NCBI GenBank assembly: GCA_017629515.1
Contig: JAGBXB010000018.1
Coordinates: forward strand, 1-51,077
Origin: Lentisphaeria bacterium
GTDB lineage: Bacteria > Verrucomicrobiota > Lentisphaeria > Victivallales > UBA1829
Direction of reading: 5' to 3'
Length of the DNA stretch: 51,077 nucleotides
Shown: one piece after another, positions 7,462 through 15,362 of the stretch
How the letters are laid out: every line of letters starts with the position of its first letter
Numbering within the stretch: position 1 is the first letter of the stretch
Made by a program: the position numbers and the translations under genes
Notes under the pieces: model-generated
Database searches by the model: none
Seen by the model: the letters and a program-made list of their open reading frames with translations, nothing else
What the model was told of the DNA's origin: nothing

Positions 7462-7497
7462 CCTTTGCCTATGACGGCATGACCGTGGAAGTTTAAA
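7462..7497 (+). repeat. Right copy of the 36-bp direct repeat (MBL 3' end)
   Basis: Matches 5106-5141 at 34 of 36 positions, including the stop codon of the MBL-fold gene, but no longer follows a coding frame. It looks like the original or duplicated gene end left behind when 5142-7461 was inserted. Confidence 0.8.
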
Positions 7498-7499
7498 AT

Positions 7500-7604
7500 A
7501 AAAAACAGAAGCAGGGGAGAATGAACCACTCCAGCATACATTAAGTACAATAAGGCTTTGCAGCCCCGATTTAATTTTTATTCGGAGGTACTTCTGCCTG
7601 CTTC
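7500..7604 (-). ncRNA. Candidate structured RNA or multi-branched terminator
   Basis: An 8-bp closing helix (7508-7515 with 7597-7604, GAAGCAGG/CCTGCTTC) encloses two arms. One is a small hairpin (7516-7519 with 7529-7532). The other is a 6-bp helix (7543-7548 with 7588-7593) that itself carries two hairpins (7554-7557 with 7562-7565, and 7566-7569 with 7582-7585). Read on the minus strand the closing helix is followed by TTTTTT, which would end a roughly 100-base transcript. No known riboswitch, SRP or 6S motif was recognised. The strand is inferred from the T tract only. Confidence 0.4.
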
Positions 7605-7912
7605 CTGATTATTACTTTAACTCAAAATTTGATTTTTTCAAGTTGGAAATGTGTTTTTTTATAAAAATACCTTTTTCTCACACAGCCACCCCCCTCCCCT
7701 TTGGCACACTCCATTTTCTCCCCAAAACAGCCGGACACACTTTTCCCGGTAAAAAATCGCAAAAAAACACCGAAAAAAAACAAAAAAATTCTCTTTTTTT
7801 TAAAAAAAACCTTGAAAAATGCAGGAAAAAGGTACATTTTTATCATAAAAAAAGCAGTGCATACATATATACACTCTGCCATGAAATACTTTTTTCAAAA
7901 AAGGAGGTTCTT
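7605..7912. other. A/T-rich upstream region of the PhoH gene
   Basis: This stretch has long A and T runs and a frame that is open by chance from 7643 into the PhoH gene, but no plausible start with a ribosome site until 7913. A possible weak promoter with TTGAAA at about 7812 could serve the PhoH gene; spacing to any -10 is poor. Nothing else was seen. Confidence 0.4.
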
Positions 7913-9280
7913 ATGAAAAAGATCTTTATTCTTGACACAAACGTCCTTCTCCACAGCGCAGCAGCTCTGGAATCCTTTGAAGAAAATATCGTCATTATCC
8001 CCATGCCGGTCATTGAAGAACTGGACAAGTTCAAAAAAAATCAGGATGAACTGGGCAGAAATGCCAGAAGAGTCGTCCGCAGGATCGATACTTTAAGGGA
8101 AAAATCCGCCAAAGCAAATGGTCCGAAACTTTTTGAAGGCGTCCCCATGGAAAACGCTTCCGGCGGCAAAGAAGCCGGAACCCTTATCGTAGCACTGGAT
8201 GTTCCGCTGGAAAACAGTAATTTAAGTGCCACCGATCCCGCCTATGCGGATAACCGAATCCTTGCCATTGCTGAAAATATCCTGCACAAGGCAAAGGAAA
8301 GAGATCCGGAAGCAAAAGTAAGCATCGTTTCCAAGGATCTCAATATGAGACTGCGGGCTGATGCCCTGGGGTTGGGCGTGGAAGATTACAGAAAAGAATC
8401 CATAAAATATGATAAACTTTTTACCGGAGTGGATACTCTCACCATTTCCAATGATGATATGGATTCTTTCAAAGAAGGAAAAGGAATCACTCTTCCCAAA
8501 GAAAAAGAACTCTATCCCAATGAATTTCTGAAATTAAGCAACGAAAGCAATACAGAAAAAACCGTGGGCTTCGTCCGCAATAACAGGATCGTAAAGCCCT
8601 ATCCTCTCCCGGATGATACTGTATGGACGATCTCCCCCCGTTCCAGTGAGCAGAGAATGGCTTTGCAGCTTCTCCTTGATCCGGCAATTCAAGTCGTTAC
8701 TCTTGTGGGGAAAGCCGGTTCCGGCAAAACATTCCTTGCCCTTGCCGCCGCACTCCATGCAGTAAAAAAAGAGAAACTTTATGACCGTATCCTTGTCACC
8801 CGTCCCATTATCCCCATGGGGAACGATATCGGCTACCTCCCCGGCAGTAAAGATGATAAAATGGCTCTCTGGATGCAGCCTGTCTTTGACAATCTTACGG
8901 TTCTTCTCCGCACAGAAAAGACCAAAGATGACAATGCAGTTCGCCGTCAGGTAACGGAAATGCAGCACTCGGGACTCCTGGCATTGGAAGCCCTTACCTA
9001 CATCCGGGGAAGAAGTATCGCCAATGAATTCGTCATCATTGATGAAGCGCAGAACCTCACCCCCCACGAGGTCAAAACCATTTTGAGCCGTGCCGGAGAA
9101 AATACAAAAATGATCCTTACCGGCGATCCGGATCAGATCGATAATCCCTATCTTAATGCAGATACAAATGGACTTTCCTATGCAGCAGAACATCTGAAAA
9201 AAGTGGAACTGCATGGGCATATCACTCTCATGAAAAGTGAGAGAAGTCCCCTTGCCGCAGCCATTGCAAAATATCTGTAA
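7913..9280 (+). CDS. PIN-domain PhoH-family ATPase (PhoH2/YlaK-like)
   Basis: A 455-residue cytoplasmic protein. Residues 1-140 or so form a PIN nuclease-like domain, opening with FILDTNVLL and PVIEELDKFK (the acidic metal-site residues). The C-terminal part is a PhoH P-loop ATPase with Walker A GKAGSGKT at 266-273, Walker B FVIIDEAQN and a GDPDQID sensor motif. PhoH2 proteins of this architecture are reported to couple RNA unwinding to PIN-domain RNA cleavage. The start at 7913 is preferred to the upstream frame because it has a perfect AAGGAGG site and the PIN fold begins immediately. Transcription ends at the hairpin at 9293. Confidence 0.85.
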   Translation: MKKIFILDTNVLLHSAAALESFEENIVIIPMPVIEELDKFKKNQDELGRNARRVVRRIDTLREKSAKANGPKLFEGVPMENASGGKEAGTLIVALDVPLENSNLSATDPAYADNRILAIAENILHKAKERDPEAKVSIVSKDLNMRLRADALGLGVEDYRKESIKYDKLFTGVDTLTISNDDMDSFKEGKGITLPKEKELYPNEFLKLSNESNTEKTVGFVRNNRIVKPYPLPDDTVWTISPRSSEQRMALQLLLDPAIQVVTLVGKAGSGKTFLALAAALHAVKKEKLYDRILVTRPIIPMGNDIGYLPGSKDDKMALWMQPVFDNLTVLLRTEKTKDDNAVRRQVTEMQHSGLLALEALTYIRGRSIANEFVIIDEAQNLTPHEVKTILSRAGENTKMILTGDPDQIDNPYLNADTNGLSYAAEHLKKVELHGHITLMKSERSPLAAAIAKYL

Positions 9281-9292
9281 GGAAGAGAGAAC

Positions 9293-9332
9293 AAAAGAGA
9301 AATCCCTTGTCTCCGGTTATTTCTCTTTTTTG
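9293..9332 (+). terminator. Intrinsic terminator after the PhoH gene
   Basis: AAAAGAGAAAT pairs with ATTTCTCTTTT around a 15-base loop and continues into further T residues, 12 bases after the stop codon. Confidence 0.75.
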
Positions 9333-9443
9333 TAAGGAAAAATATAAAAAATCTTCTTGTATTTTTCCGTAACAGAAGTAATGTACTATGGTAAGAGGTA
9401 AGAAAGAAATACAAAAAAGGTTCTAAACAAAAAGGATAACCAG

Positions 9444-9926
9444 ATGTCAGAAGAAATCAATGAATTTCAGGCAAGACCCGATTGGGATACCTATTTCATG
9501 CAGATCGCGGAAATGGTGGCGAAACGCAGTAATTGCAGCAGAAGACATGTAGCGGCAGTGATCGTAAAAGATAAACGCATCATCTCCACCGGCTACAACG
9601 GCACCCCCAGAGGGATCAAAAACTGCAATGAGGGCGGCTGCCCCCGCTGTTCTTCCAACGCTCCCTCCGGAACGCATCTGGGAGAATGTATCTGTTCTCA
9701 CGGGGAGGAAAATGCTATCGTTCAGGCAGCATATCATGGAATAAGCGTGAAAGATTCCACTCTTTACACCACATTCAGTCCGTGCCTTCTCTGTGCAAAA
9801 ATGATCATCAATTCCGGAATAAGGGAAGTAGTGTATAAAGACCGTTACACCATTGACGGAACAGCAAGGTGGATGCTTGCAGAAGCAGGAGTCATTCTGC
9901 GGCCGGTTGACGGGAAGGAAGAGTAA
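9444..9926 (+). CDS. Deoxycytidylate (dCMP) deaminase family protein
   Basis: A 160-residue zinc-dependent deaminase. The zinc and proton-shuttle residues are H86 and E88 in HGEEN and C114 and C117 in PCLLC. A second cysteine-rich insert, CNEGGCPRC...CIC, matches dCMP deaminase/ComEB proteins. The reaction is dCMP to dUMP, feeding thymidylate synthesis. The start ATG follows AAAGGAT. The stop is two bases before the next start, so it is probably cotranscribed and translationally coupled with the alpha/beta hydrolase. The signature has Gly in place of the commoner Ala (HGE instead of HAE), which does not remove a catalytic residue. Confidence 0.85.
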   Translation: MSEEINEFQARPDWDTYFMQIAEMVAKRSNCSRRHVAAVIVKDKRIISTGYNGTPRGIKNCNEGGCPRCSSNAPSGTHLGECICSHGEENAIVQAAYHGISVKDSTLYTTFSPCLLCAKMIINSGIREVVYKDRYTIDGTARWMLAEAGVILRPVDGKEE

Positions 9927-9928
9927 AA

Positions 9929-10699
9929 ATGTCCCTTTCCGTCCACAATTCCCGCTCGGAAGTGATCATTGAGGAAAGCGTCATTGATGAAATGGGGTTT
10001 ACCAGAGAGTGTTATACAGATAAAAACGATTCTTCCCAACTTCTCCCCTACCGGCAATACCTTGCCAATTTCGATAAAGAGGGAGCGCCTTCCCTGCTTC
10101 TTTTTTTCCACGGAGCGGGAAGTGTTGGCACGGATAATTATCTGCAATGCCGTATTACTGCACCCCCGTATGAACGGTTTTTCAAAAATCATCCGGATGA
10201 AAAGTGTGTAGTACTTCTTCCCCAGTGCCCCTCCCGTGAGGAGAAATGGGTAAGTGTACCCTGGGATCTTCCCTGCCATGACATACCGGAAACGCCATCA
10301 AAGTATATGCGTCTTGCCATGGAACTTCTGGAAGAAAAGATCCGGGAATTTGCTGTAAATGAAAAAAGGATCTATGTCAACGGTATCTCCATGGGCGGTT
10401 TCGCTGCATGGGATATAGCCGCAAGGATGCCGGAACGCTTTGCCGGGATCTTCCCCATTTGCGGAGGAGCAGATCTGAAAACAGCCCCCCTGCTGAAAAA
10501 TATGAAAATATGGTGCGTGCATGGGGAAGTGGATTCTACCGTCCTTACCCAACGCTCACGGGATATGATCCGGGCCCTTCAAGAAGCGGGAAATACACAT
10601 ACCATTTATGAGGAAGTCCCCGGAGCCGGTCACAATTCCTGGGATCACGCCTACAAGGATGACCGGGCGCTGGAATATCTTTTCTCTGCAGGCAAATAA
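9929..10699 (+). CDS. Alpha/beta hydrolase (PHB-depolymerase/esterase-like)
   Basis: A 256-residue hydrolase without a signal peptide. The likely triad is visible: nucleophile S154 in GISMGG, acid D202 in GEVDST, and H235 in GAGHNSW. An oxyanion-hole HG pair lies in LFFHGAGS (residues 59-65). The arrangement is that of the LpqC/PHB-depolymerase and dienelactone hydrolase-like esterases. The substrate is unknown. The gene starts two bases after the dCMP deaminase gene behind a GGAAGG site and ends at a terminator at 10707. Confidence 0.75.
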   Translation: MSLSVHNSRSEVIIEESVIDEMGFTRECYTDKNDSSQLLPYRQYLANFDKEGAPSLLLFFHGAGSVGTDNYLQCRITAPPYERFFKNHPDEKCVVLLPQCPSREEKWVSVPWDLPCHDIPETPSKYMRLAMELLEEKIREFAVNEKRIYVNGISMGGFAAWDIAARMPERFAGIFPICGGADLKTAPLLKNMKIWCVHGEVDSTVLTQRSRDMIRALQEAGNTHTIYEEVPGAGHNSWDHAYKDDRALEYLFSAGK

Positions 10700-10706
10700 C
10701 TTATTT

Positions 10707-10733
10707 CGGGATTTTTACATAATCCCGGTTTTC
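10707..10733 (+). terminator. Intrinsic terminator after the hydrolase gene
   Basis: CGGGATT and AATCCCG form a 7-bp stem followed by GTTTTCC, eight bases after the stop codon. Confidence 0.7.
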
Positions 10734-10806
10734 CTCTCTTTTCTTTATTTTCCCCCTGCCGTTTCTTTCTCCTTTGACGCTTCACGCATGAAAAAAGGAG
10801 AAAAAA

Positions 10807-11235
10807 ATGAAAGAAAAAAATGTAAAAAAAGAAAAAGCACTGAAAAGTAAGACAAGAGAAGCATTCTGTCAGGCGTATGCCGGGGCATATTGGGGAGATC
10901 CGGTAGGAGCGGCGGAAAAAGCAAACTGGACGCCCTCTGCAGGAAAAGCCGTGGAATTATTGTCCGATCCTCAAATCGTGGAAAGGATCAGGGAATTACG
11001 CAAGAAGAAAGCCGCCCTTTCCGTCGCGGATGAAGCATGGATCGCCGACGCATTTATCGCCATTGTGCAGAATGCGGAGAAGGATACGGATAAACTCCGT
11101 GCGCTTGCAGGCTTACAGAAATTTCTCGCCGTACGGAAAGGAAAAATCCTTCCGGATACTTCCGACGATATGCCGGAGGGGAAAAGCGTTATTTTTGAAG
11201 GGTGTGAAGATGGTGAGGGAGATTTTTGCTCTTGA
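10807..11235 (+). CDS. Terminase small subunit-like protein (solitary)
   Basis: A 142-residue protein whose residues about 18-66 resemble the N-terminal helix-turn-helix of phage terminase small subunits: REAFCQAYAG, GAAEKANWT, GKAVELLSDPQIVERIREL. That pattern (an 'F...Y...N...A...AGY...A...LL..P.V..RI' module) is typical of TerS proteins that bind packaging sites. The rest is helical with an acidic tail. The start has an AAGGAG site. No large terminase, portal or other phage gene lies nearby, so it is either a prophage remnant or a domesticated DNA-binding protein. The assignment rests on motif resemblance only. Confidence 0.55.
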   Translation: MKEKNVKKEKALKSKTREAFCQAYAGAYWGDPVGAAEKANWTPSAGKAVELLSDPQIVERIRELRKKKAALSVADEAWIADAFIAIVQNAEKDTDKLRALAGLQKFLAVRKGKILPDTSDDMPEGKSVIFEGCEDGEGDFCS

Positions 11236-11355
11236 AGTAATTGAAAAAATCTCCAAAAGACTGAAAAGTTATTGCCTTTGTTCCGGATGACTTTTTCAAT
11301 TTCCTCTCCTGAAAACTTTTTTCCGTAAAAAGAAACAAATCCCCGTTGAGAATAT

Positions 11356-11384
11356 TTGCAGAAAGCCCCTTGACAGTGTATATT
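11356..11384 (+). promoter_or_regulatory. Predicted sigma70-type promoter for folE
   Basis: TTGCAG, a 17-base spacer and TATATT. The predicted transcription start falls near 11391, which makes an ATG at 11392 almost leaderless and supports the ATG at 11434 as the start of folE. Confidence 0.6.
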
Positions 11385-11433
11385 AATAGGGATGACATTA
11401 CCTTATAAAAAATATAACACGAATCGGGTCAAT

Positions 11434-11976
11434 ATGGAAAACGAGATCAAACAAATCCTCCTCTCCATCGGGGAAGATCCTCAACGGGAAGGCTTGCTCA
11501 AAACACCGGAACGGGTGAGAAAAAGTCTGGAATTTCTTACACGCGGATATAAACAGGATATTCAGACCGTTATCAACGGGGCGATATTTGAATCCCCCAG
11601 TACGGATATGGTCATTGTAAAGGATATTGAATTTTACAGCATGTGCGAACATCACATGCTGCCTTTTTTCGGCAGATGCGCTATAGGCTACATTCCCAGA
11701 GGGAAAATTCTGGGAGTAAGCAAATTAGCCCGTATCGTGGATGTTTTTGCCCGCCGTCTGCAGATCCAGGAAAGACTCTGTCAGCAGGTGGCAGATACCA
11801 TTTTTGAAACTCTGCACCCCTCCGGAGTGGGAGTTGTCATGGAAGCACAGCACTTGTGTATGCTTATGCGGGGCGTGGAAAAACAGAATTCCATTATGAC
11901 CACATCTTCCATGCTGGGTTCTTTCCGCAGGGAACAATCCACCCGTATGGAATTTCTCAATCTTATCAAAAAATGA
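11434..11976 (+). CDS. folE: GTP cyclohydrolase I
   Basis: A 180-residue enzyme that converts GTP to 7,8-dihydroneopterin triphosphate, the first step toward tetrahydrofolate. The zinc ligands are present: C71 and H74 in the motif CEHHMLPF, and C142 in QHLCMLMRG. The N-terminal phrase [18 protein letters not shown] is diagnostic. The frame extends 14 codons upstream to 11392. The ATG at 11434 is preferred because it matches the family start and lies a normal distance from the predicted promoter; its ribosome site is weak. It begins a compact run of genes (dtd, dxr, rseP, ispG) on the same strand. Confidence 0.92.
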   Translation: MENEIKQILLSIGEDPQREGLLKTPERVRKSLEFLTRGYKQDIQTVINGAIFESPSTDMVIVKDIEFYSMCEHHMLPFFGRCAIGYIPRGKILGVSKLARIVDVFARRLQIQERLCQQVADTIFETLHPSGVGVVMEAQHLCMLMRGVEKQNSIMTTSSMLGSFRREQSTRMEFLNLIKK

Positions 11977-11999
11977 TCCTGTAAGCGTAAGGAAAAACT

Positions 12000-12458
12000 A
12001 TGAAAGCACTTGTGCAGCGGGTCACAGAAGGCAGTGTAAGTATTGACGGGGAAGTTGTCGGCAGTATCGGCAAAGGCCTTGTGATCCTTTTCGGAGCAGG
12101 TAAAGGGGATACGGAAAAAGACGCAAAGTATTTGGCGGAAAAGTGTGTAAACTTGCGTATTTTCAATGACGAAGAAGGCAGAATGAACCGTTCTCTTCTG
12201 GATATTGAAGGAGAAGTATTGATCATCTCCCAGTTTACTTTATACGGTGACTGCCGGAAAGGACGCAGACCGGGCTTTTCCGATGCAGCTCTGCCGGAAG
12301 AAGCAGAGAAACTTTATGAACTATTTAAATCCCTTATCCGGGAACAGAATGTAAAGAAAGTAGCCTGCGGCAGATTCGGGGCGGATATGAAAGTAAAGAT
12401 TTTCAATGACGGCCCTGTGACATTCATGCTGGAAGCGGAAAATGGTGTTGGAATATGA
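12000..12458 (+). CDS. dtd: D-aminoacyl-tRNA deacylase
   Basis: A 152-residue protein of the DTD family, which removes D-amino acids (and Gly mischarged on tRNA-Ala) from tRNA. Both active-site signatures are intact: SQFTLYGD at 77-84 and GPVT at 138-141 (within NDGPVTFML). The start follows AAGGAA. The stop overlaps the start of dxr by four bases (ATGA), indicating translational coupling. Confidence 0.93.
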   Translation: MKALVQRVTEGSVSIDGEVVGSIGKGLVILFGAGKGDTEKDAKYLAEKCVNLRIFNDEEGRMNRSLLDIEGEVLIISQFTLYGDCRKGRRPGFSDAALPEEAEKLYELFKSLIREQNVKKVACGRFGADMKVKIFNDGPVTFMLEAENGVGI

Positions 12459-13615
12459 GGCAGAACGGGAAAAAAAATATCGTTATTCTGGGTTCTACAG
12501 GTTCCGTGGGGCTCAATGCCTGTAAAGTAGCAGCATCTCTCAAAGATAAGATCCATGTTGTGGGGGTAGCGGCAAACAGCAATGCAGATCTTGTGGCAGA
12601 ACAGGTAAAAGAGTTCGGCTGTTCCATGGCGTCCCTTTCCGATGAGAGATTTCTGCCGCAGTTGAAAAAAAATGTTCCCTCATCCTGTAAAGTTTCAGGC
12701 GGAGCACAGGGACTTCTGGAACTTGCCACGCACCCGGATGTGGATATGATCCTCTGTTCCATTGTAGGTACAGGCGGCCTTCTGCCGGTCATTGAGGGGA
12801 TCAAGTGCGGTAAAGCCATTGCCCTTGCCAGTAAGGAAGTTCTGGTGATGGCGGGTGGTATCGTCATGGATCTTGTAAGAAACTACTCTGTTCCCATGCT
12901 TCCGGTGGACAGTGAACACAGTGCTCTCTTCCAGTGTCTCAATTCCCTGGATTCCTCCCGCGCAAAACGCCTCATCCTCACGGCAAGCGGCGGTCCATTC
13001 CGCAAAACCCCACTGGAAGAGATGCAGAAAGCCTCCTGGGCAAAAGCCATTGCCCATCCAGTCTGGTCGATGGGGGAAAAAGTCTCTCTGGATTCGGCTA
13101 CCCTTATGAACAAAGCTCTGGAAATGGTGGAAGCGCACTATCTTTACAATTGTCCGGAAGAGAAAATCGATGTAGTCATCCATCCCCAGGCAAAGATCCA
13201 CTCCATGGTGGAATTTCTGGATGGATCCATCACAGCCCAGATCAGTGTCCCGGATATGCGTTTTCCCATCCAGTGTGCGTATTCATGGCCGGAAAGATGG
13301 CAGGGGGAACTCCCCCGTTTCGATCTTACAGATTTAATGAATATGGAATTTGAAAAGCCCGATACGGAAAAATTCCCGTCACTGGATTTTGCAAGATGGG
13401 CGATCAGAGAAGGCGGAACAATGACATGCGTAATGAATGCTGCCAATGAAGTGGCGTTTCAGAAATTCAAAAAGGATGAGATCGTTCTTACCGGTATATG
13501 GAAAATTATCGAACAGACGATGAAAAAACATAAAACAATAAAAACGCCCACTTTCCATGAGATCCTTGAAGCGGATAAATGGGCAAGAACCACAGCAGAA
13601 AATATAAAATTATAA
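12455..13615 (+). CDS. dxr: 1-deoxy-D-xylulose 5-phosphate reductoisomerase
   Basis: A 386-residue enzyme of the MEP isoprenoid pathway that converts DXP to MEP with NADPH. Visible signatures are the N-terminal dinucleotide-binding GSTGSVG, the metal-site region PVDSEHSALFQ, the flexible-loop segment ASGGPFRKTP, and HPVWSMGEKVSLDSATLMNK followed by EMVEAHYL. Length is normal for the family. It overlaps dtd by four bases and is followed by rseP and ispG, the latter another MEP-pathway enzyme. This is the same gene neighbourhood seen in many bacteria. Confidence 0.94.
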   Translation: MRQNGKKNIVILGSTGSVGLNACKVAASLKDKIHVVGVAANSNADLVAEQVKEFGCSMASLSDERFLPQLKKNVPSSCKVSGGAQGLLELATHPDVDMILCSIVGTGGLLPVIEGIKCGKAIALASKEVLVMAGGIVMDLVRNYSVPMLPVDSEHSALFQCLNSLDSSRAKRLILTASGGPFRKTPLEEMQKASWAKAIAHPVWSMGEKVSLDSATLMNKALEMVEAHYLYNCPEEKIDVVIHPQAKIHSMVEFLDGSITAQISVPDMRFPIQCAYSWPERWQGELPRFDLTDLMNMEFEKPDTEKFPSLDFARWAIREGGTMTCVMNAANEVAFQKFKKDEIVLTGIWKIIEQTMKKHKTIKTPTFHEILEADKWARTTAENIKL

Positions 13616-13634
13616 ACTGGGAAGGGAGCAAAAA

Positions 13635-15362
13635 ATGTTTTGGCAGAATATTCTTCATATTCTCTCCATCATTGGAGCGGTGATTTTCATGGTATTTTTC
13701 TTTGGATTCTGTATTTTTATCCATGAACTGGGGCATTTCCTTGCAGCAAGATGGCGGGGACTTACGGTAACAGCATTTTCCATCGGTTTCCGGAAGATCT
13801 GGGCAAAAAAAATCGGTGATGTGGAATACCGTATCGGCTGGATCCCCTTCGGCGGTTATGTGGAGATCCCCCAGGTGGATGCCAACTGCGATAAAAATGG
13901 CGAAGTGAAAACAGAAGACGGCAAAAGTTATCCCCATGCAAAACCTCTTGACAGGATCATTACGGTCTTTGCCGGCCCGCTTTTCAATATCCTTTTCGGA
14001 TTCGTTCTTGCAACAGTGATCTGGCTTGTGGGGGTAAGGCAGGATACGCCGAAATTTTCCCGTATCAAAGTAGCCGAAGTGGAAGAAAAAAGTCCGGAAT
14101 ATGAAGCAGGATTACGGAAAGGGGATGTGATCGTGCGGCTCAACGGGAAAAAATTTCACTGCACCTGGACAGGCTTTGTAAAAGATATCCTCTTTACTAT
14201 TGACAAAGTAACTCTGGATGTGGAAAGGGATGGTAAAGTATTTCCCGTCACTTATCTGCCCGCCCCCAATCCCAAACACCAGGTGGATGAGGAGATCGCC
14301 TATCCTTTCTTCAAACCCTATATCCCGATACAGGTTTATCCCCGGAAAAACAGTGCGGCGGAAAAACTCGGCTTGAAAGACAATGACAGGATCATTGCCG
14401 CCAATAATATAGAGATCAAAAATGTCCCGCATTTCCATAATATCCTTTTTGCCGTACAGGGAAAAGAGATCACTCTTACTGTGGAACGGGCGGGAAAACT
14501 CCTCACTCTCACAGGAAAAAGCGGTACTCTTGTCATTCCCCCCGGCAAAGATAAACCGGAAGGAAGCTGGAAACTCGGCTTTGCCGGAAATCCCGTTATG
14601 GATGTACTTCCTGCCCTCCCCTTTGACAAAGCGGGCATCAAAGAAGGCGATAAGATCCTTGCTTTCAATAATACCCCCATTGTTACCATGAAGGATGCGC
14701 TGAAGTTTATGGAGAAAAATCAGGGCAATAAAGTAGAGGTCAAAGCAGTAAGAAACGGCAGAGAAATGCTTTTTTCCGTCCAGCCCCTTCTGATGTATGA
14801 TTACAGATTCGGAGCCTCCTTTGCCGTAAAAGAACACCCCACCCCCTGGCAGCAGTTTACAGATGTGATCGATTCCACCATCCGTTCCATGCGGGGCATT
14901 GGTATAAGTATCGGAAAAAAACTGCATCTTACGGACAAACACACAACGATCAAACCCAAACACATGAGCGGGCCCATAGGTATTGGAAGAGTATTGTTTC
15001 TTTCTGTCTATCTTGCCTCCATCATGCAGGGACTTGTTCTTGTTGTAATGATCACATTCAGTCTGGGGCTTCTCAATCTTCTGCCCATTCCGGTACTCGA
15101 TGGCGGACATATTCTTCTGGCATTGATCGAATTGGTTCTGCGCAAACCCATCCCGCAGAAACTTCTTGACCCCATCTCCTACGCCTTTATTGCCATCCTC
15201 ATCTTCTTCATGCTTTTTGTCACTTTCTATGATGTAAGAAGGATCGTCAATCCCATTGTAAGAAGTTACAAAAAGAAAGCCCCGGCAAAAGTGGAAAAAA
15301 TCGAAAAAAAGGACATAAAAAATGCCTCACCAACTTCTGCGGAACAAGTCAAGGCAAATTAA
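13635..15362 (+). CDS. rseP: Site-2 intramembrane zinc metalloprotease (RseP/MmpA family)
   Basis: A 575-residue inner-membrane protease. The first membrane segment carries HELGH (H30, E31, H34), and the C-terminal membrane region carries NLLPIPVLDGGH (near residues 480-492), supplying the third zinc ligand Asp. Three PDZ-like repeats lie between them: around residues 145-200 (EAGLRKGDVIVRLNG), 230-290 (AEKLGLKDNDRIIAANN) and 320-380 (DKAGIKEGDKILAFNN). Escherichia coli RseP has two PDZ domains and about 450 residues, so this one is longer. It likely releases membrane-bound regulators during envelope stress. It overlaps ispG by 41 bases. Confidence 0.9.
   Translation: MFWQNILHILSIIGAVIFMVFFFGFCIFIHELGHFLAARWRGLTVTAFSIGFRKIWAKKIGDVEYRIGWIPFGGYVEIPQVDANCDKNGEVKTEDGKSYPHAKPLDRIITVFAGPLFNILFGFVLATVIWLVGVRQDTPKFSRIKVAEVEEKSPEYEAGLRKGDVIVRLNGKKFHCTWTGFVKDILFTIDKVTLDVERDGKVFPVTYLPAPNPKHQVDEEIAYPFFKPYIPIQVYPRKNSAAEKLGLKDNDRIIAANNIEIKNVPHFHNILFAVQGKEITLTVERAGKLLTLTGKSGTLVIPPGKDKPEGSWKLGFAGNPVMDVLPALPFDKAGIKEGDKILAFNNTPIVTMKDALKFMEKNQGNKVEVKAVRNGREMLFSVQPLLMYDYRFGASFAVKEHPTPWQQFTDVIDSTIRSMRGIGISIGKKLHLTDKHTTIKPKHMSGPIGIGRVLFLSVYLASIMQGLVLVVMITFSLGLLNLLPIPVLDGGHILLALIELVLRKPIPQKLLDPISYAFIAILIFFMLFVTFYDVRRIVNPIVRSYKKKAPAKVEKIEKKDIKNASPTSAEQVKAN

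Noticed and set aside
7500..7604. Small SRP RNA or a c-di-GMP riboswitch
   Set aside because: AGGAAGCAGG and GCAAAGCC fragments were noticed, but the conserved loops and their pairing partners of those families are missing.
7643..7912. 90-residue N-terminal extension of the PhoH protein
   Set aside because: The sequence is low-complexity and A/T-rich without a ribosome site, while a perfect AAGGAGG precedes the ATG at 7913, where the PIN fold begins.
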